Assembly (NCBI GenBank): GCA_963969365.1
Contig: OZ017753.1
Span: forward strand, 2,480,001 to 2,544,000
Direction: 5' to 3'
DNA length: 64,000 nt
Origin: Asterochloris sp. CNOR1
Lineage: Eukaryota; Chlorophyta; Trebouxiophyceae; Trebouxiales; Trebouxiaceae
Shown here in pieces: positions 22,360-34,800 of this stretch (the first letter of the stretch is position 1; each line of letters opens with the position of its first letter). The translations under genes and the position numbers were made by a program. A model generated the notes under the pieces. The model ran no database searches. It was not told where the DNA came from and worked only from the letters and a program-made list of their open reading frames with translations.

Positions 22360-22984
22360 GCAGCGCTGTCTGCTGTTGTCATTGTCTGCGTGCAGCTGCA
22401 GATTAATTGAATGAACACTGTCTTGACGTCTGCCTGTATGGGTATGGCAAATGCTTTTCTGCTACCCAGTATGCTTCTGTGCTGCTTGGCCTCCGTGCAA
22501 ATGCATGCCTCTGACTTCCAGTGCAATTGATTTAGCTTTCAGTTTGAGCTTACCCGCTTTCACATCACCACACATCTCTTGCAAACATAGATGATCATGA
22601 CTACACATGGCTGAAACAATCTGGGGAGATGGTCTATGCTAAAGCTCTCAGAATTTTTGTCTTCAGTGATACAATGGCTTACATGCGCACTCATGGAATA
22701 TAACAGCATTTAGCAGCTCAGACTGCTGGATGGGGAGGAGGCGTCCAAAGTAAGGAACCCTGTTTGACGTTGCAGGGTGTTCACAGTTGCTGTTGGCAGC
22801 CACATCATGGGTGCATGGTCAAAATTGTTCCTTGCTGAGTGGTTGGCAGGGTCGCTGGTCACTGCTATACTAGTGCCTTAGCTACAGGCCAGGTGGCCAT
22901 GCGGTGCTGCTGCAGCGCACAGGCTGCCTTCGTCATCACACAACGTCAGTGCCGTGAGCACCTGCTCCACGATTGTTGACAGAG
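22360..22984. other. Convergent 3' intergenic region
   Basis: Spacer of 625 bp between the stops of the AIR-like gene and DAK. A TGTAA on the minus strand (22683-22679) could serve DAK polyadenylation. No exon is apparent. Confidence 0.5.
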
Positions 22985-25900
22985 TTACTGCTGCAGAGCC
23001 TTGGCCACCGCTGCCAGCCAGACAGCCACGCCCTGAGCTCCAGGGTCAGGAGTGTTCTTCAACTCTTCCTGTGGCACATATGCACTCCTCCCAGCCGCAG
23101 CCAACATGCCCTTGGTCTTGTCTGCCCCCTTCTGAGCCGCCTCAGCTGCCGCGTGTGCCAGCTCTGCAGGCCCAGAGCCTGAGGCCTCCTGCAGGGCTTC
23201 GGCTGCTGGGACAAGGGCGTCCAGCATCGTGCGGTCCCCGGGCTTTGCACCCCCATACTTTGCAATAGCGTCCACACCTGCCTGGAAGGCCCGAGCAACA
23301 CTCTGAGGGGACAGGGCCCCCTCATTCACAACGCCTGCAGGTAGCAGCCACGGTCAGAGGCAGCATGAGGGCCATACAGGAAGACATGCACAAAGGTTTT
23401 GAAGGGACAGGATGCCTGCCTAGAGGAGGCAAATGCAGGGCTCTGCAACCGGCAGCCTGATGTGCATGCTTGTGTCCTGCACAGCAGACAAGGATGCAGC
23501 TCAGGCAAGGCTCTGCAGCAACACAGCAACAGCAGGCCTGTAGACAACAGTCAACTCCCGAGGCTTTGCATTATCATCACAGAGCCACAGCTGCTGACTT
23601 CGCCCACCTGCCACTGCTGTAAAAAAGATGTGGTACAGAGCTCCACTGCTGCCGCCCATGCCATTGCTGACGCTGTGACCCAGGGCTGTGGCCGTCTCAG
23701 GTAGGCTGTTCAGGGGATACCTATACACATTGGGTGCAGCGCCTCAGGCCAGGCGTCCAGGGAGACGCTGGCATCGATCCACATGCAGGGTTTTGAGCCA
23801 TGGTGCACTGCAAAGGATGCACTGCAAAGGATGCATGTTCAGCCTAGCAGAGGCAGCTTAGCATCACTGCCAATGGTGCACATGCAGCCTTTCTGGAGAT
23901 TGTAAGAGGGGCAGGCAGTGATGCACATGTTGCCAGTCAAAAGCTTGTGAGACGCAGAGGCTGTCCTGGCAATTTGCAGCTGTCAGGGCTGCCTGTCACA
24001 GTGGTCTGCCTGACAAACAGGAGTGACTGCGGGGATAGCAGAACGCCCCAGCCCACTGTGCAAAGCCTCAGCTTCAGCATAGCCATGCACTGACAGCCCA
24101 ACCTGCTGGTCAAGTCGGAGCGGATGACCTCGGCCCCCTTGCGTAGAGTTGTGCCGCAGTCGCCATCCCCCACCCTGCAAACAGGCCATTGATGTCGTGC
24201 CACAGATAGGCCTGGATCTAGTAGGGACCACCTGAGGCTTCCCTGCTGCCGACTGTACAAGCAGTGGTTAGCCACAGGCACACAGAGCCCTGCTGGGCCT
24301 GCACATGACAGCAGGACAACAGGCAGGAAGGCTGAGCAAGTCCAAACATAGGAAGCTTCCCCCTTCATGCTGGCTCAAAGTGCTTTGCAGGTGCATCACC
24401 AGCCCACAGCTGTGTGACGTCTGCCTTGCAAGAAGCGTGCCCCAGGGAGATACTGCCACAGTCCAAGGTGCTGAGACCAGACCCCGCAAGGCCTTCTGGC
24501 AGGCAGCAGCGCCTAAACACCCTGGCATTCCACTAATCCAGCTGCTGCGTAGAGCCAGTTGGCATGACCGTGGATGTAAAGCCGCATGTGCTGGTGCCAC
24601 AGGCAGCACATAATGCTCTATCTATCCTCATGCAGCCTCCAAGCAGAGCTCATCTCACCTCGAGTCCCACTCATCCAGCTGCTGTGCAGCGCCAATGAGG
24701 GCATCTGCTGCTGCCTGGATGGCTGCCTCTGTCTGCCTGCCCAGCTCTGAAAGGGATTCAGGCCGTGCTGAGGCGCCCTCTGAGTGCTTGCGCTTGGGTA
24801 GCGGCACCTTCTGCTTATGCAGCTTGGCCTTGCAGAGGTGGCTGGGCCAGCCTGGCGCCTGCAGATTTCAAGGCAGATCTCAGTCCACAGAACTTGAGTT
24901 CCGGAGGCCAGGCAGCAGGCCACCTATGAAAGAGCAAGGCGCACATGCAATATCAAGAGTTTGAGACCTGGACGATGACACCCGTCGAGCACTGGCAGCT
25001 CACCACACCTGTGAGGGGGCATCGAGGCGCTCCAGCTGCTTGTGGTTGACAGGCCAGAGGGTGATGGACACGCCTGCCATGTCCAGGCTGGTCATGAATG
25101 TCCCCACCAGCAGCCGCACAATATTGACCTGTGCAGCAAACAATGGAACTGGCGTCAGCACACAGCAGGCTGTCTGGTTCCAGTCCCACCTGTAAGCGTG
25201 GCACCTTGCTCTACACAGCGCGCGCAAGGACTGCTGGTGAAAGCGCCGTAGGCTTTGCTGAGCTGCGCAGAGCTGGCCATGCAGAGCCAGGCAGAGACTG
25301 ATAGTGTACCAAGAGATGTCACAACAACCCAGCACTGTGCAGTGAGCCAATATCTATCGGACCTCCACAGACCACTTGACCAACAGGTTGCCCGTTTTGG
25401 TGCAGGCTGAAGCACGACCTCAGACACAAGCCAATGCAGAGATGCAGCAGTGCTTCCCAGGTTCACCCCACCTTGATGTGGCCGCTTGTACTATCCCACG
25501 GTCTCAATCACAGGTGTTGAACCCATTGGCCATCTTCCAAGCCCGGTTTCAAGCACCTCCAGCCCTATTGCAAGCGCGTCACATCCAGAATTGTCTCCTG
25601 GCTAACCCGCCTTTGCCACAAGGGGCCCTGATTTGTGTGCCAAGAAGTAGCACAGTCTCCTCAGCATGCTTCTTCGCAAGCTGGGCCAGCACACACAGCA
25701 GCGGGCACGACACTGCCCCGCATGATCCAAAGCCATGGAGCTCTGGGAGCTCGTCACACCTTGAGTGTCTCTTCTGCGTACTTCTGAGCGGCCTGGGCCA
25801 CAACGTACAGCTCCAGGGGCGGTGTGGACCCCATGTTGTTGATCAGCAGGACCACCTCCTGCCCATTACTCAGCTCTGCTCGTCCCTCAAATCTCACAAT

Positions 25901-28879
25901 CTTGTCCATCATCTGCAGCCCATCATTGACAGGCTTACAAGCTCTGGAGGCTTCAGGGGGGCTGTCCAGTTTGTGTGCAAGAGCACAGGAGAGGCCATGC
26001 AGGACGTAATCTTCTTGTCCATGATGACTGTCAGAGGCAGATATTGACGGACAAGGGTTGCACATGTGTGGTGGAGCGTCCCCAATGTTGAGACGGATTC
26101 AATGGGTATTGCGGGTGAGCTAGCCTGCCCACATCTTCATAAGTCCTCAGGCATGTCTGGAGACATGCTCCTCAGGAGGTCCTGCACCACCACTGCGATC
26201 TGCCCCCAGCTGTTCAGCACCAGTTTCAAAGGTGAGGCTACCTCCACCCCGTCTCACCAGGGGTACCAGCTTGTCAACCGGTACCAGCTTGGTGCGCTCT
26301 GCCCCTGGCTCGCCATGGATGCCCAGCCCCACCTCCATCTCATCTGCCCCCAGCCTGCAGGGCGCCAGTGCTGTCAGCAGGTGCAGGGTCTGGAGGAGGC
26401 TCATGCAGTCTCTGTCAGCAGTGCTGGCAGGATGCAGGCCCTGCCAATTTGTGCAGGTCGCTGCTGCTGGCACACCCTCTTCTGCGCTTCCAGCCTGCTG
26501 GGCACAGTCGCTGTGAGATGATGCACAGTTTGGAGGTAGCCAGTTGGCTTCCAGGGACTGAAGCAGCCCAGTCCTCTGGCTGGTGCGTGCATATGTTGCT
26601 TGTTGCTTGCCGGAGTCTGCATAAGCGGCCCATCTGGGCATTGATATCTGCCTTGAGCCCAAGGCTAGCATCAATTGAGCATGGCAGTTGAGCCCGCGCA
26701 GCAGCGTGAGCCAGGCAGGCTGCTTTTCTGCCCTGCTTTCAATCTTTCAACAGGAGGCCGGTGTTGAAGGCCAGCCCACTGCAGCCAGAGTCCAGACCAA
26801 GCACTTGCTGCTGTCTACAGACTGCTCACCGCTCCCTGACAGGCGCTCCCGGCAGCCTGCAGATGTCTGTGGCCATGCCCACAGTGCCCACCCCCGAGAT
26901 GACAGCCTCAGCCTCTGCCTTCACCTCCTCTAGGGAGGCACCTGCTGCAGCTGCTGCCCCTGCCACCTGCGTTGCCCATACACTGATCGTCAGTACTGGG
27001 ATCCATTGAAGGTGTGAGGTGGCTCTGTCGCGCGCACAGCTGGTGACCTGTTGGACACAATGTTGCGCCACAGCTTTCAGCGGTGACATGCAGCACAGAG
27101 TGCCCTGCAGCATCATCCTCAGCAGCAGCTTTCATCAGCTTGCAGGAGTTCTGTAACAAGACGGCATCCCTGGACTGCCTGAAAGAATTTTGACGCTGGT
27201 GTACAGAACCATGCCTTGGGGAAGAGGGCTGATTCCACACCGCTGCGGCGCATAATCAAACTGCAGACTGGCCACAACATGACCCTGCACACTGGCAACA
27301 AGACTGCAGCAGCCCCTGCCCCCAAAGCTGACCATGCAGGCCGGCAGTGCCCAGCGCGGTTTTGCAGTGCCCCTGGGAGCTTGCCTTCACGCGCAAGCAG
27401 CGCCAGTGATGCCTGACTAGCTCACAGGCAACATTTGTAGTATGTCCCACAGAGTCTGGCAGGGAGCATAACCAGCAGACTGCAGCAGACCCGACCTGGT
27501 GCTTGCAGGCAGGCTTCTGCCCCTGCAGCAGTGCTCAAGGCCTTGTCCTGGGCCTGAGCCACACGAAGCTTATTTCAACCACCAGAACATCTACCTTGCT
27601 GTGGGCTGCCATGCTGTAAGGAGCACCAGCAGCATCTTGCTGGCTCCACCCCTGCAGCTGAAGGGACAAGTGCAGAGCCAGCCATGCCTGACCCGCTTAG
27701 CACGCACAGCTGCAGCTCCTCCCAGCAAGTCTGGTAGGCACGCATGTCAGCTTGTCCTGAAGTCAACTGCAGCAACAAACATGCCTGAGCATGTCAGCAA
27801 GAACTGCTGTAGTTCTGCTCCCACAAAACCTGGCAAGGAGGTGCCCACCCCAGCTTACCTTGAGGACGAGGACTGTGCCAGCAACTCCACGGCGGCCCAC
27901 CAGGTCCTTGCTGGCCAGGGCGCAGTCGTCACCCACCACCAGCATGTCCACCTTAAGCCCCTCAGCCTTGGCCTGCTCCACAGCCAGCCCAAAGTGCAGG
28001 CGGTCCCCTGCAGCCAGAAGGTAGCACACTATGTGAGTGGAGGCAAGGATCTGGCCACTGACACATATCACTGCGTCCAGCATGCCCCTGCTGTGGTCAT
28101 TCTCGGCCAATTAGCGAGGCACATATGCGCTCAGCTCAGATGGGTACAGTTGTGCTTAAATGCTGCCGTGATGCTGCAGAAACTTGCCTGCGCAGGCCCT
28201 GCACATCCGCAGCAGACCTGCTGTTGGCAGCTGAGAGCAGCTGGGGGGTGAATGCATGCTCTTCCTGGGCCTGCCTGTGCAGGCATGCAGGGGATGCATG
28301 TGCACAAGCCGGGCTGTCTGCACAGGCACTGCATATCTGCAGAGATGCACTCATTCACACCTCAGGCAGGGGTGCATATAGGCACGCTTGAGGCTTGCCT
28401 GTGTAATTCATAACCACCACCAAGCAGCCCCGGGGGCCAGCCACAGCCCTGATGGCAGCGGCAACTGCCTCTGCAGAGGGTGAGGCAAAGATCTCTCCTG
28501 AAACTGCGGCTGAGAGGTGGCCTCTGCCCACATAGCCAGCCATGGCAGGCTCATGGCCTGCCCCGCCACCTGAACACAAGACAGCGCCTGAGTATGTGCT
28601 GGACAGTGAAGGCTTGCCTGAAGTGTGAGAGGGTCTTGCCTGCTATGACTGTCACCTGATTGGCGCTTTTGGCGCCAGATTGCAGGACGACCTTGATCTG
28701 CAGGCAAATCATTGGAGCTGAGCTAACATACTTTGCAGATGCAGACTTCTGATAAATGCGCTGCTTACATCTGGAAGGCCATCCAGGAGCTGTAGGTCAG
28801 GACTGGAGGCCACCAGTCCCTCCAGGGCTTCTGTGACCGCCTTGTCAGTAGCATTAAGCAACTTTTTGGGCTCAGTCAT
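22985..28879 (-). CDS. DAK: ATP-dependent dihydroxyacetone kinase (DhaK + DhaL domains)
   Basis: Phosphorylates dihydroxyacetone (and glyceraldehyde in homologues) using ATP; homologues also make cyclic FMN. Start ATG at 28879 gives MTEPKKLLN followed by [20 protein letters not shown], the usual N-terminus. DhaK exons: about 28.4 kb ([14 protein letters not shown]), 27.9-28.0 kb ([27 protein letters not shown]), 26.2-26.4 kb ([15 protein letters not shown], whose His is the substrate-binding residue), 25.8-25.9 kb ([19 protein letters not shown]) and about 25.1 kb ([20 protein letters not shown]). DhaL exons: 24.7 kb ([16 protein letters not shown]), 24.1-24.2 kb ([17 protein letters not shown], the metal-nucleotide aspartate loop) and 22985-23329 ([26 protein letters not shown]) ending at TAA 22985. 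Both catalytic halves look intact. Some internal exon joins are not resolved. It starts 134 bp from the divergent CCDC174-like gene. Confidence 0.93.
24527..24700. repeat. Copy of DAK exon 3' end
   Basis: The exon end encoding [11 protein letters not shown] (plus strand 24663-24700, tcatccagctgctgtg) recurs at 24527-24562 as taatccagctgctgcg, about 136 bp further into the downstream intron. Confidence 0.65.
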
Positions 28880-29013
28880 ACTATGCTGCTCTGTATCTCT
28901 TCAGATATTCAGTTTCGCCTAAGCTCAGAATGATTTCCCTGGAGATCTGCCAAGCTTCAGGACCCCATCTGATAGGTACTTTCCGTCTGGCCTCTGTTTC
29001 CCAATAGAAACAC
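28880..29013. promoter_or_regulatory. Probable bidirectional promoter, DAK / CCDC174-like
   Basis: Only 134 bp separate the divergent start codons, so both 5' UTRs and core promoters must fit here or overlap. Inferred from gene layout; no specific element is recognised. Confidence 0.5.
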
Positions 29014-31408
29014 ATGTCACAGCAGGAGATGGAGCAAGAGGAGCACCGCAAAAGACTCAGAGAAGCAGAAAGTGGTCTTGGATGGCTGGCCAGTAGCACC
29101 ACTGGCACGAAGAGGCAGAAGGTCATTGGAGGTGCAGACAGGCTAAAGCACGCAGCTGTTGCTTTCCTGCTGATCTAGCTTTGCCTACCTGAGACATACA
29201 AGCGCTGGCCCATATTGTCATACTCACTGCAAAGCCATGAGCCTAACCAGGCTGCCCTCCACGCCGTAGCAATGCCAAGCTTCTGATGCAAGCGTTGCGC
29301 AAAGAGTCCATGATTGTGAGCTGTCCCTTCCTCAATGCCCGACTGATGTGGTCTTTGCTGCAGGCGTGAGCAATGCCAGGCTGCTGGACCTGCAAGCAGA
29401 GGTGTACCGCCAGCAGGAGCATGTCCGCCTGGTGGCAGAGGGCGTTCTCCCTGCTGAGCTGCGTGATCGGCGCAAGGCTGGCACGGACGTCAGCAGTATG
29501 TTTGACAGGCAGAATGCTGGCGTGGCCAACCGCCAGGCCAGGGATCAGCTCCATGTCAAGGCAGGGCTACATGCATGAGCCTGGCACACCTGAAGCTGAT
29601 GCAGCATGGATGAGCAACAAGGAGCATGCAAGCGCTGCTCTTACCTTGATGCTGCCGTCGCTGGGGCTTAGCAGCAGCGCTGCAGGCTGAAGCCACTCTC
29701 TGAGGCTTGGTGTCTGGAGTGCTGGCGTCACTATATGCCAGGAAGCAAGCACTGAATGGCCACAGCAACATGGCTTGCTCAAGTGCACTTTGCCAGGCTG
29801 TGTGGCTTGTGCCATATCAGAAGGCAGGTGCTGGACCCACAGCTATGCGCAGCTCAGCGTGCTGTGCCTGACACAGCTCCTGTGCTGTCTTAGCAGTGGC
29901 CTGGCATGCTGCTTCTCATGCCAAGCATGCCTCAGCTGAGAGGCCTGGTGCCCATTGGCAGGAAAAGGTCTGCAAGCCTTGGACGCAGTGCCCTGCATCC
30001 TGTGGCTGCATTTGAAAGCAGCCTCTCGACCACTCCCTGACTGCCCTGCTGCCGCCCGCAAGCCTTGTCTTGCCAGGTTCTGTGCAATCGGCTCTTCTCA
30101 AGACCCAGAACCCCTGTCTGTCTTGCTGCAGACTACCGATGACAAGCTGGCAGACTCATACGCAGCCCTAGAGCGCAAGGCTGAGCTATACGAGCGCCTG
30201 AAAGCGGGGGAGGCAGGCGTTGATGACGAGGAGCGATACAATGTGGACTTCCTGAGAAAGGGGTTCCTGGAGGATGACACGGCGCCCAGCAGTGGGCGGC
30301 GGCTGCCAGTGGTGGAAGACAGGCATGGGTCGCCCCGGAGAGGAGGTAAGCTTGGGGCGCCAGCTGGGAACGCATGATTCAGAGGCAAGAACTGGATAAT
30401 ACGCAGAAGCTGTCCTGGAGAGCCGCTGCTTGGGGCGCCAGGCGGACAGCAGCTCTGGGTGCAGGCTTGCGAAGGGGTTTTGAGCATGTTAGGAGAAGTG
30501 TGTCTCTCAGAGCACAAGTCTGCATCTGTGTGCATGAGCAGCACTGGACCTTGGGGCGGTCCCCTGGCATGCTGCTGGCCTGCCAGCAGTCTGTCAAGTT
30601 CAGTGCACCAGGCCACAGCTGGCAATAGGGGTAGGTGTGCACTTCATGCCTAACCCACGCAGTCATGATTGGTCCTGCTGGATCCCATCCAGGGGTTTTT
30701 TCTGTGCAGGCATGCTTTGCTGATGAGCATGATCTACACTCAACTTACTGGTGTCGTGTGGCGGCTGCAGAGCTTAGTGGCTTCATTTCCTGACAGCCTA
30801 GATGCCTCTTTTTGGTGGCATAGGTGGCCAGAATGATGTCATGTTGCTGGAGGTCACAATGCATTGTTTTTGCCTGACCTGGCCCTATATTGGTGCAGCC
30901 ATGATGTCAGCAGACATGGAAAGGGAAGAGCAGCGTCGCAGGTGGGAGCAAAATGAGTCGTCTGGAGTGGAGCGCATGGAGCAACAGGAAGAAGCCCGGC
31001 AGGAAAAGATGCAGGTGGGGTGGTTCTGCCAGACTGGAACAGGCCATGCCCAGCATGTCACTGCACAATAATGACCCACAATTTGCAAGGGTCCAGATGA
31101 TACATGGCGCACAACTTCACGACTACAGAGACACTGTCTCTTGCAGCAAGCAAGAACAAGCCGAATGTGTGGTGTGATGTGGCATGCGCATCATCAGACG
31201 CAGTGTGCGCCTTGACGCCGCTGTAAATGACATGTTTGCACCTGGCCTGCAGAGGGTGGAGCAAGTTCAGCGAGAAACAGAGGCTGCCAGGCAGCGAGCT
31301 GAGCAATCCAAGCTGGCCAAGGCAGAGACAGAAGCCCAGAAACGTGCTAGGTTGAAGGCAACCTTTTTGAAAAAGCAGCTGCAGGCTGGCAAGGCACACA
31401 AACAGTGA
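29014..31408 (+). CDS. CCDC174-like coiled-coil protein, 266 aa
   Basis: Five exons close in frame: 29014-29131, 29364-29560, 30132-30345, 30899-31014, 31253-31408. The start exon reads MSQQEMEQEEHRKR. The match to CCDC174 rests on LLDLQAEVYRQQEHVR (family LVDLKAELFRKQEE), FDRQNAGVANRQARD (family KQNVGVSNRAEKD), ALERKAELYERLKAGE and ERYNVDFLRKGF (family MYLVDFTQK), with a charged C-terminal helix ending KKQLQAGKAHKQ. CCDC174 is nuclear and linked to the exon-junction complex and pre-mRNA handling. It is much shorter than the human protein (about 467 aa), lacking most of the middle. The intron after 29560 seems to be GC-AG (AAG|GCAGGG), though an upstream GTCAAG donor one codon earlier would also stay in frame. 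Confidence 0.7.
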
Positions 31409-31897
31409 TTAGAACTTCATGCGTCCAACGAATCCAGCAGATTCCATCCCTTCCTTAATTCATTCCTCTCGCCCTCCGCGCAAGCCAGCAGGCGGCATGC
31501 AGGGTCCTTGCATTGAGGTAAGGCATGTTTTGGGCATCATGACAACCAAACATTAGCTGAGTCTCTCTCCATCCTTTCATGACAGGTTACTGAATTACTA
31601 TGCTAGCAGTAACGCTGCAGCAGAGGGTGCCAGTGCAGTTGCGTGCCTGCCCAGATGGCGACAAATGGGTGTGGACCTGCTGGAGCAAGTCATGGCAGCT
31701 CGTGGCTGCAGTAAATTTGAGCTTTGATTGGAGAGGACAAGATGACTGATAGACAAATGCCTGCCAGGGCCTCGCCCTTACATGAATATAGATTGATTGC
31801 ATGCATCTGAAGCAGGTGGCCCCACATTATATCAGGAAAGAGGAGTATAGCTGACTTCTGCAGAGACTTATCTTACCCTGTCATACTGCAAGGAATG
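31409..31897. other. Convergent 3' region between CCDC174-like and SPICE1-like genes
   Basis: Spacer of 489 bp between two stop codons facing each other. It should contain both 3' UTRs; no exon or structured RNA is evident. Confidence 0.5.
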
Positions 31898-34800
31898 CTA
31901 GGATTGTTGTCGGCGGCAGGCCTGTGCAAGGGACAAGGACTCCACTGCTGGAGGACCACGGCTCAAAGCAGCCACGGGAGGGCTGGCCATGGGCCTGTGA
32001 AAGTTGCTGATCGTGTTGACAATGGGGGAGGCCTGCAGCGGCTGTGCATGATGGTGTAGCACTGGCATGCCCAACGCCTTCAGACGAGGTGCAAGTGGGC
32101 CTGCTCTTGCCTCATTCTCCTGCATCCACGCTGTGACCCTATTTGAATGTGCCCAGCAGGCCTCATGATCACACCACAGGCCTTCAGCATACTGGCAGAG
32201 ACTGCTGGCAGGACAGCTTGGACATGGGCCCCACCTGGCTGGTACCCTCCTGAAACCAGCTGGCGGGCCTTCCATGGGAGGACCCTGTGGCATCCCTGGA
32301 CCTGCATGCATGAGACACAACAGGTCCTGGCTGAAGGCAGGCATTCGTAAGAAGGACTCTGATCTATGATCTGCTCACCTGACACGGGGCTCAAAGGGAC
32401 TGTTGGGGCTGCGCGGCAGCAGGGCTGAGAAGGAGGGCAGCCCAGCCTCCTCAGCCAGGGTGCCTGCTGCCACGCTGCCCATGTCTGCCTTGCTCCCGCC
32501 GCTTGCTGACAGGCTGTCCACCTGCAGCTGCGGGCCAGTCACAGGCGCCAAGGCCCCACCAGGTCCGCCTGCCAAGCGGCCGCCAGGTTGCAGCCCAGAC
32601 AGGCTGACAGCTGCAAACCCAGGGCCCAGAGGCAGCGATGCAGGCTGGCCAGGACTGTCACGCGGCGGCCTGGGCCAGCTGCGCTGCCGCAGCGCTGAGG
32701 GCCCCAGCAGCTCTAGGGGCGCGCCATCACCTGAACGGCACAGGAGACTGCCAGAAGGCCTCGAATGTGCATCAAGCTGGCGGCTGATCTGAAAACACTG
32801 TCAGGCCAGCAGCAGTGGCCATAGTGCCCACACAGTCAGGTGGCAGCGTAGCAAAGCCACAAAAAACATCCTCACTGCAGGGCAGGGGCAGGCCATAAGG
32901 AGAGTACAAACAGGTGCATGGAGAAGTGGTGCCAGCACTCCCGCAAGCAGCAGTCGTCTGGGCACACAGGCAGTTTCAAGTCAGCAATGCACACGTCCTA
33001 TCTGCTCACCATCAAGGGTGGCTTTGTCTGCCACGCTGCCAGCCTTGGCATGCTCCAAGGTGGAACCTGACAGCGGCTGAGGGCTGGCGGCACCCCCACC
33101 ACCGGAACCTGCCGGCGGCTCACCAGCGGCACCCCTGCCACCACATCCTGCCAGCGGCTCAGTGCTGGCAGCAGCCTCTCCACCCAGGACCTCAGGGCTG
33201 GCACCACCCTCACGCCTGAAGCCCGCCAGTGGATCATGGCTGGCAGCAGACCTTCTGCTGAAGCCCCCAGGTGGCTCAGGGCTGCCAGCACCCCCGCCTG
33301 CACCTGTGCCCCTGCCTGTGGCGACTGCCTCCCCAGCCCCGACACCGCTGGTGACTGTTGCCTGTGACAGGCCGCGCGAGGCTGGCAGCTGGAGCTGGCT
33401 AGCTGCCGGCCCGGGCAGCAAGCTGGCGCTGCCAGCAAGGACCTCCCCAGCCGCCTCACTCAGCGCCGAGGCTGCCGAGGCCATGCTGTGCGCGGCTGCG
33501 CCAACGTCCTGGGCCAAGATCAGGCGGGACCACTGCGCCTGCAGCCGGCAGTGAGGGATCCCTCAAAGCTGCCGCAACTGCTGCAGACAATTGCCTGCTG
33601 GGCCTCCTCTGTTCTATGAGGCTACAGCACACAGGCTGGCCCCCCTAAAAGCACATCTGCTTCCCCGTTCTGGGCGAGGCAGGGCAGAAATGGGGCGATG
33701 CCCCTCTCATGAGCATCAACTACATCATCTGCCAGCAGACGTGGCAAGGTATCCACAGGTCAGGCAGCTGCCTGCTGCAGTTGTTAACATATCTGGCAGG
33801 CGTGCTAGAGAGGTCAAAAGGCGCCGGCGGAGAGCTCACCTGCAGCGTGGTCAGGACGCTGGTGGTGTGGTCCACAAAGGCACGCAGCTCACTGCGGACA
33901 GCAGCCTCACTGGCTCGCAGCTCTGCCAGCTGCCCCTGCAGCCCCTGCAGGCAAGCAGCATCAAGCAGACGTCACTGTCAGCCCGGAGGTAGATTTGAAA
34001 AGCAGTGGGCAGCATGTCATGCTTTGGTTCAGGTAGCAGAGTTAGGTCTTGCATGCACTTCAGGCAGCTTTTCATGCTGTGTTGGGCCGCTGTCCAGCAA
34101 ACCCCAGACGCTCTATGGCTCAAGAAACACGATCAGGGCAAGCCTTTCACCTGAGTCCCCCAGGCAGCCAGGCGGCACACGCTTGACAAGGCCCGCACAG
34201 TCGGCTGGGCAGTGGCGGTCACATAACCAGAATAAGCTACAGCATCTGACCTCCCAACCCCTGACACGCTCATGGCAATATGCAGCACCTAGTCCATCAG
34301 CCAGATCAGCTTGAGTGGTGTGGTGGCTCACCTGCACTTGGCTGGCAGCTGCCTCAGCCCTGGATAGACGCTGGCCCAGCTGCTCTACCTGACCCTGCAG
34401 AGCTCGCTCACGCTCAAGCCACCCTTCCAACGTGAGGCCTGCAGCCAGCAGATGCACAGCTCCGGTGGCTGCAGTGTTTGGCACGTCTGGCAGTGTCCCT
34501 CTGCTCCTGGCTGGGCTGCACAGTGACCCCACATGCCAGCAGGTGCTTGCTGCATGTTGACAGCAGACGGGCTGTGCATTGGCCAGCTACCCCTGCCAGC
34601 CTTCAGGCATGGCGGTGGTGAGCACAGGTGCACACCGAGCGACTTCAGAGCTCACAGTCCATGCACACCTTGTGAGCCGCACTCTGGTGCAGGACTGGAC
34701 TCCCTGTGGCTGCCTGAGGCGTGAGCCCCAGCATCAGGCTGCCCACTTGTGGCCGTGTCCTCCTCAGCAGCAGGGCTGGCCTCTGGCCCCGTCTGGCGCG

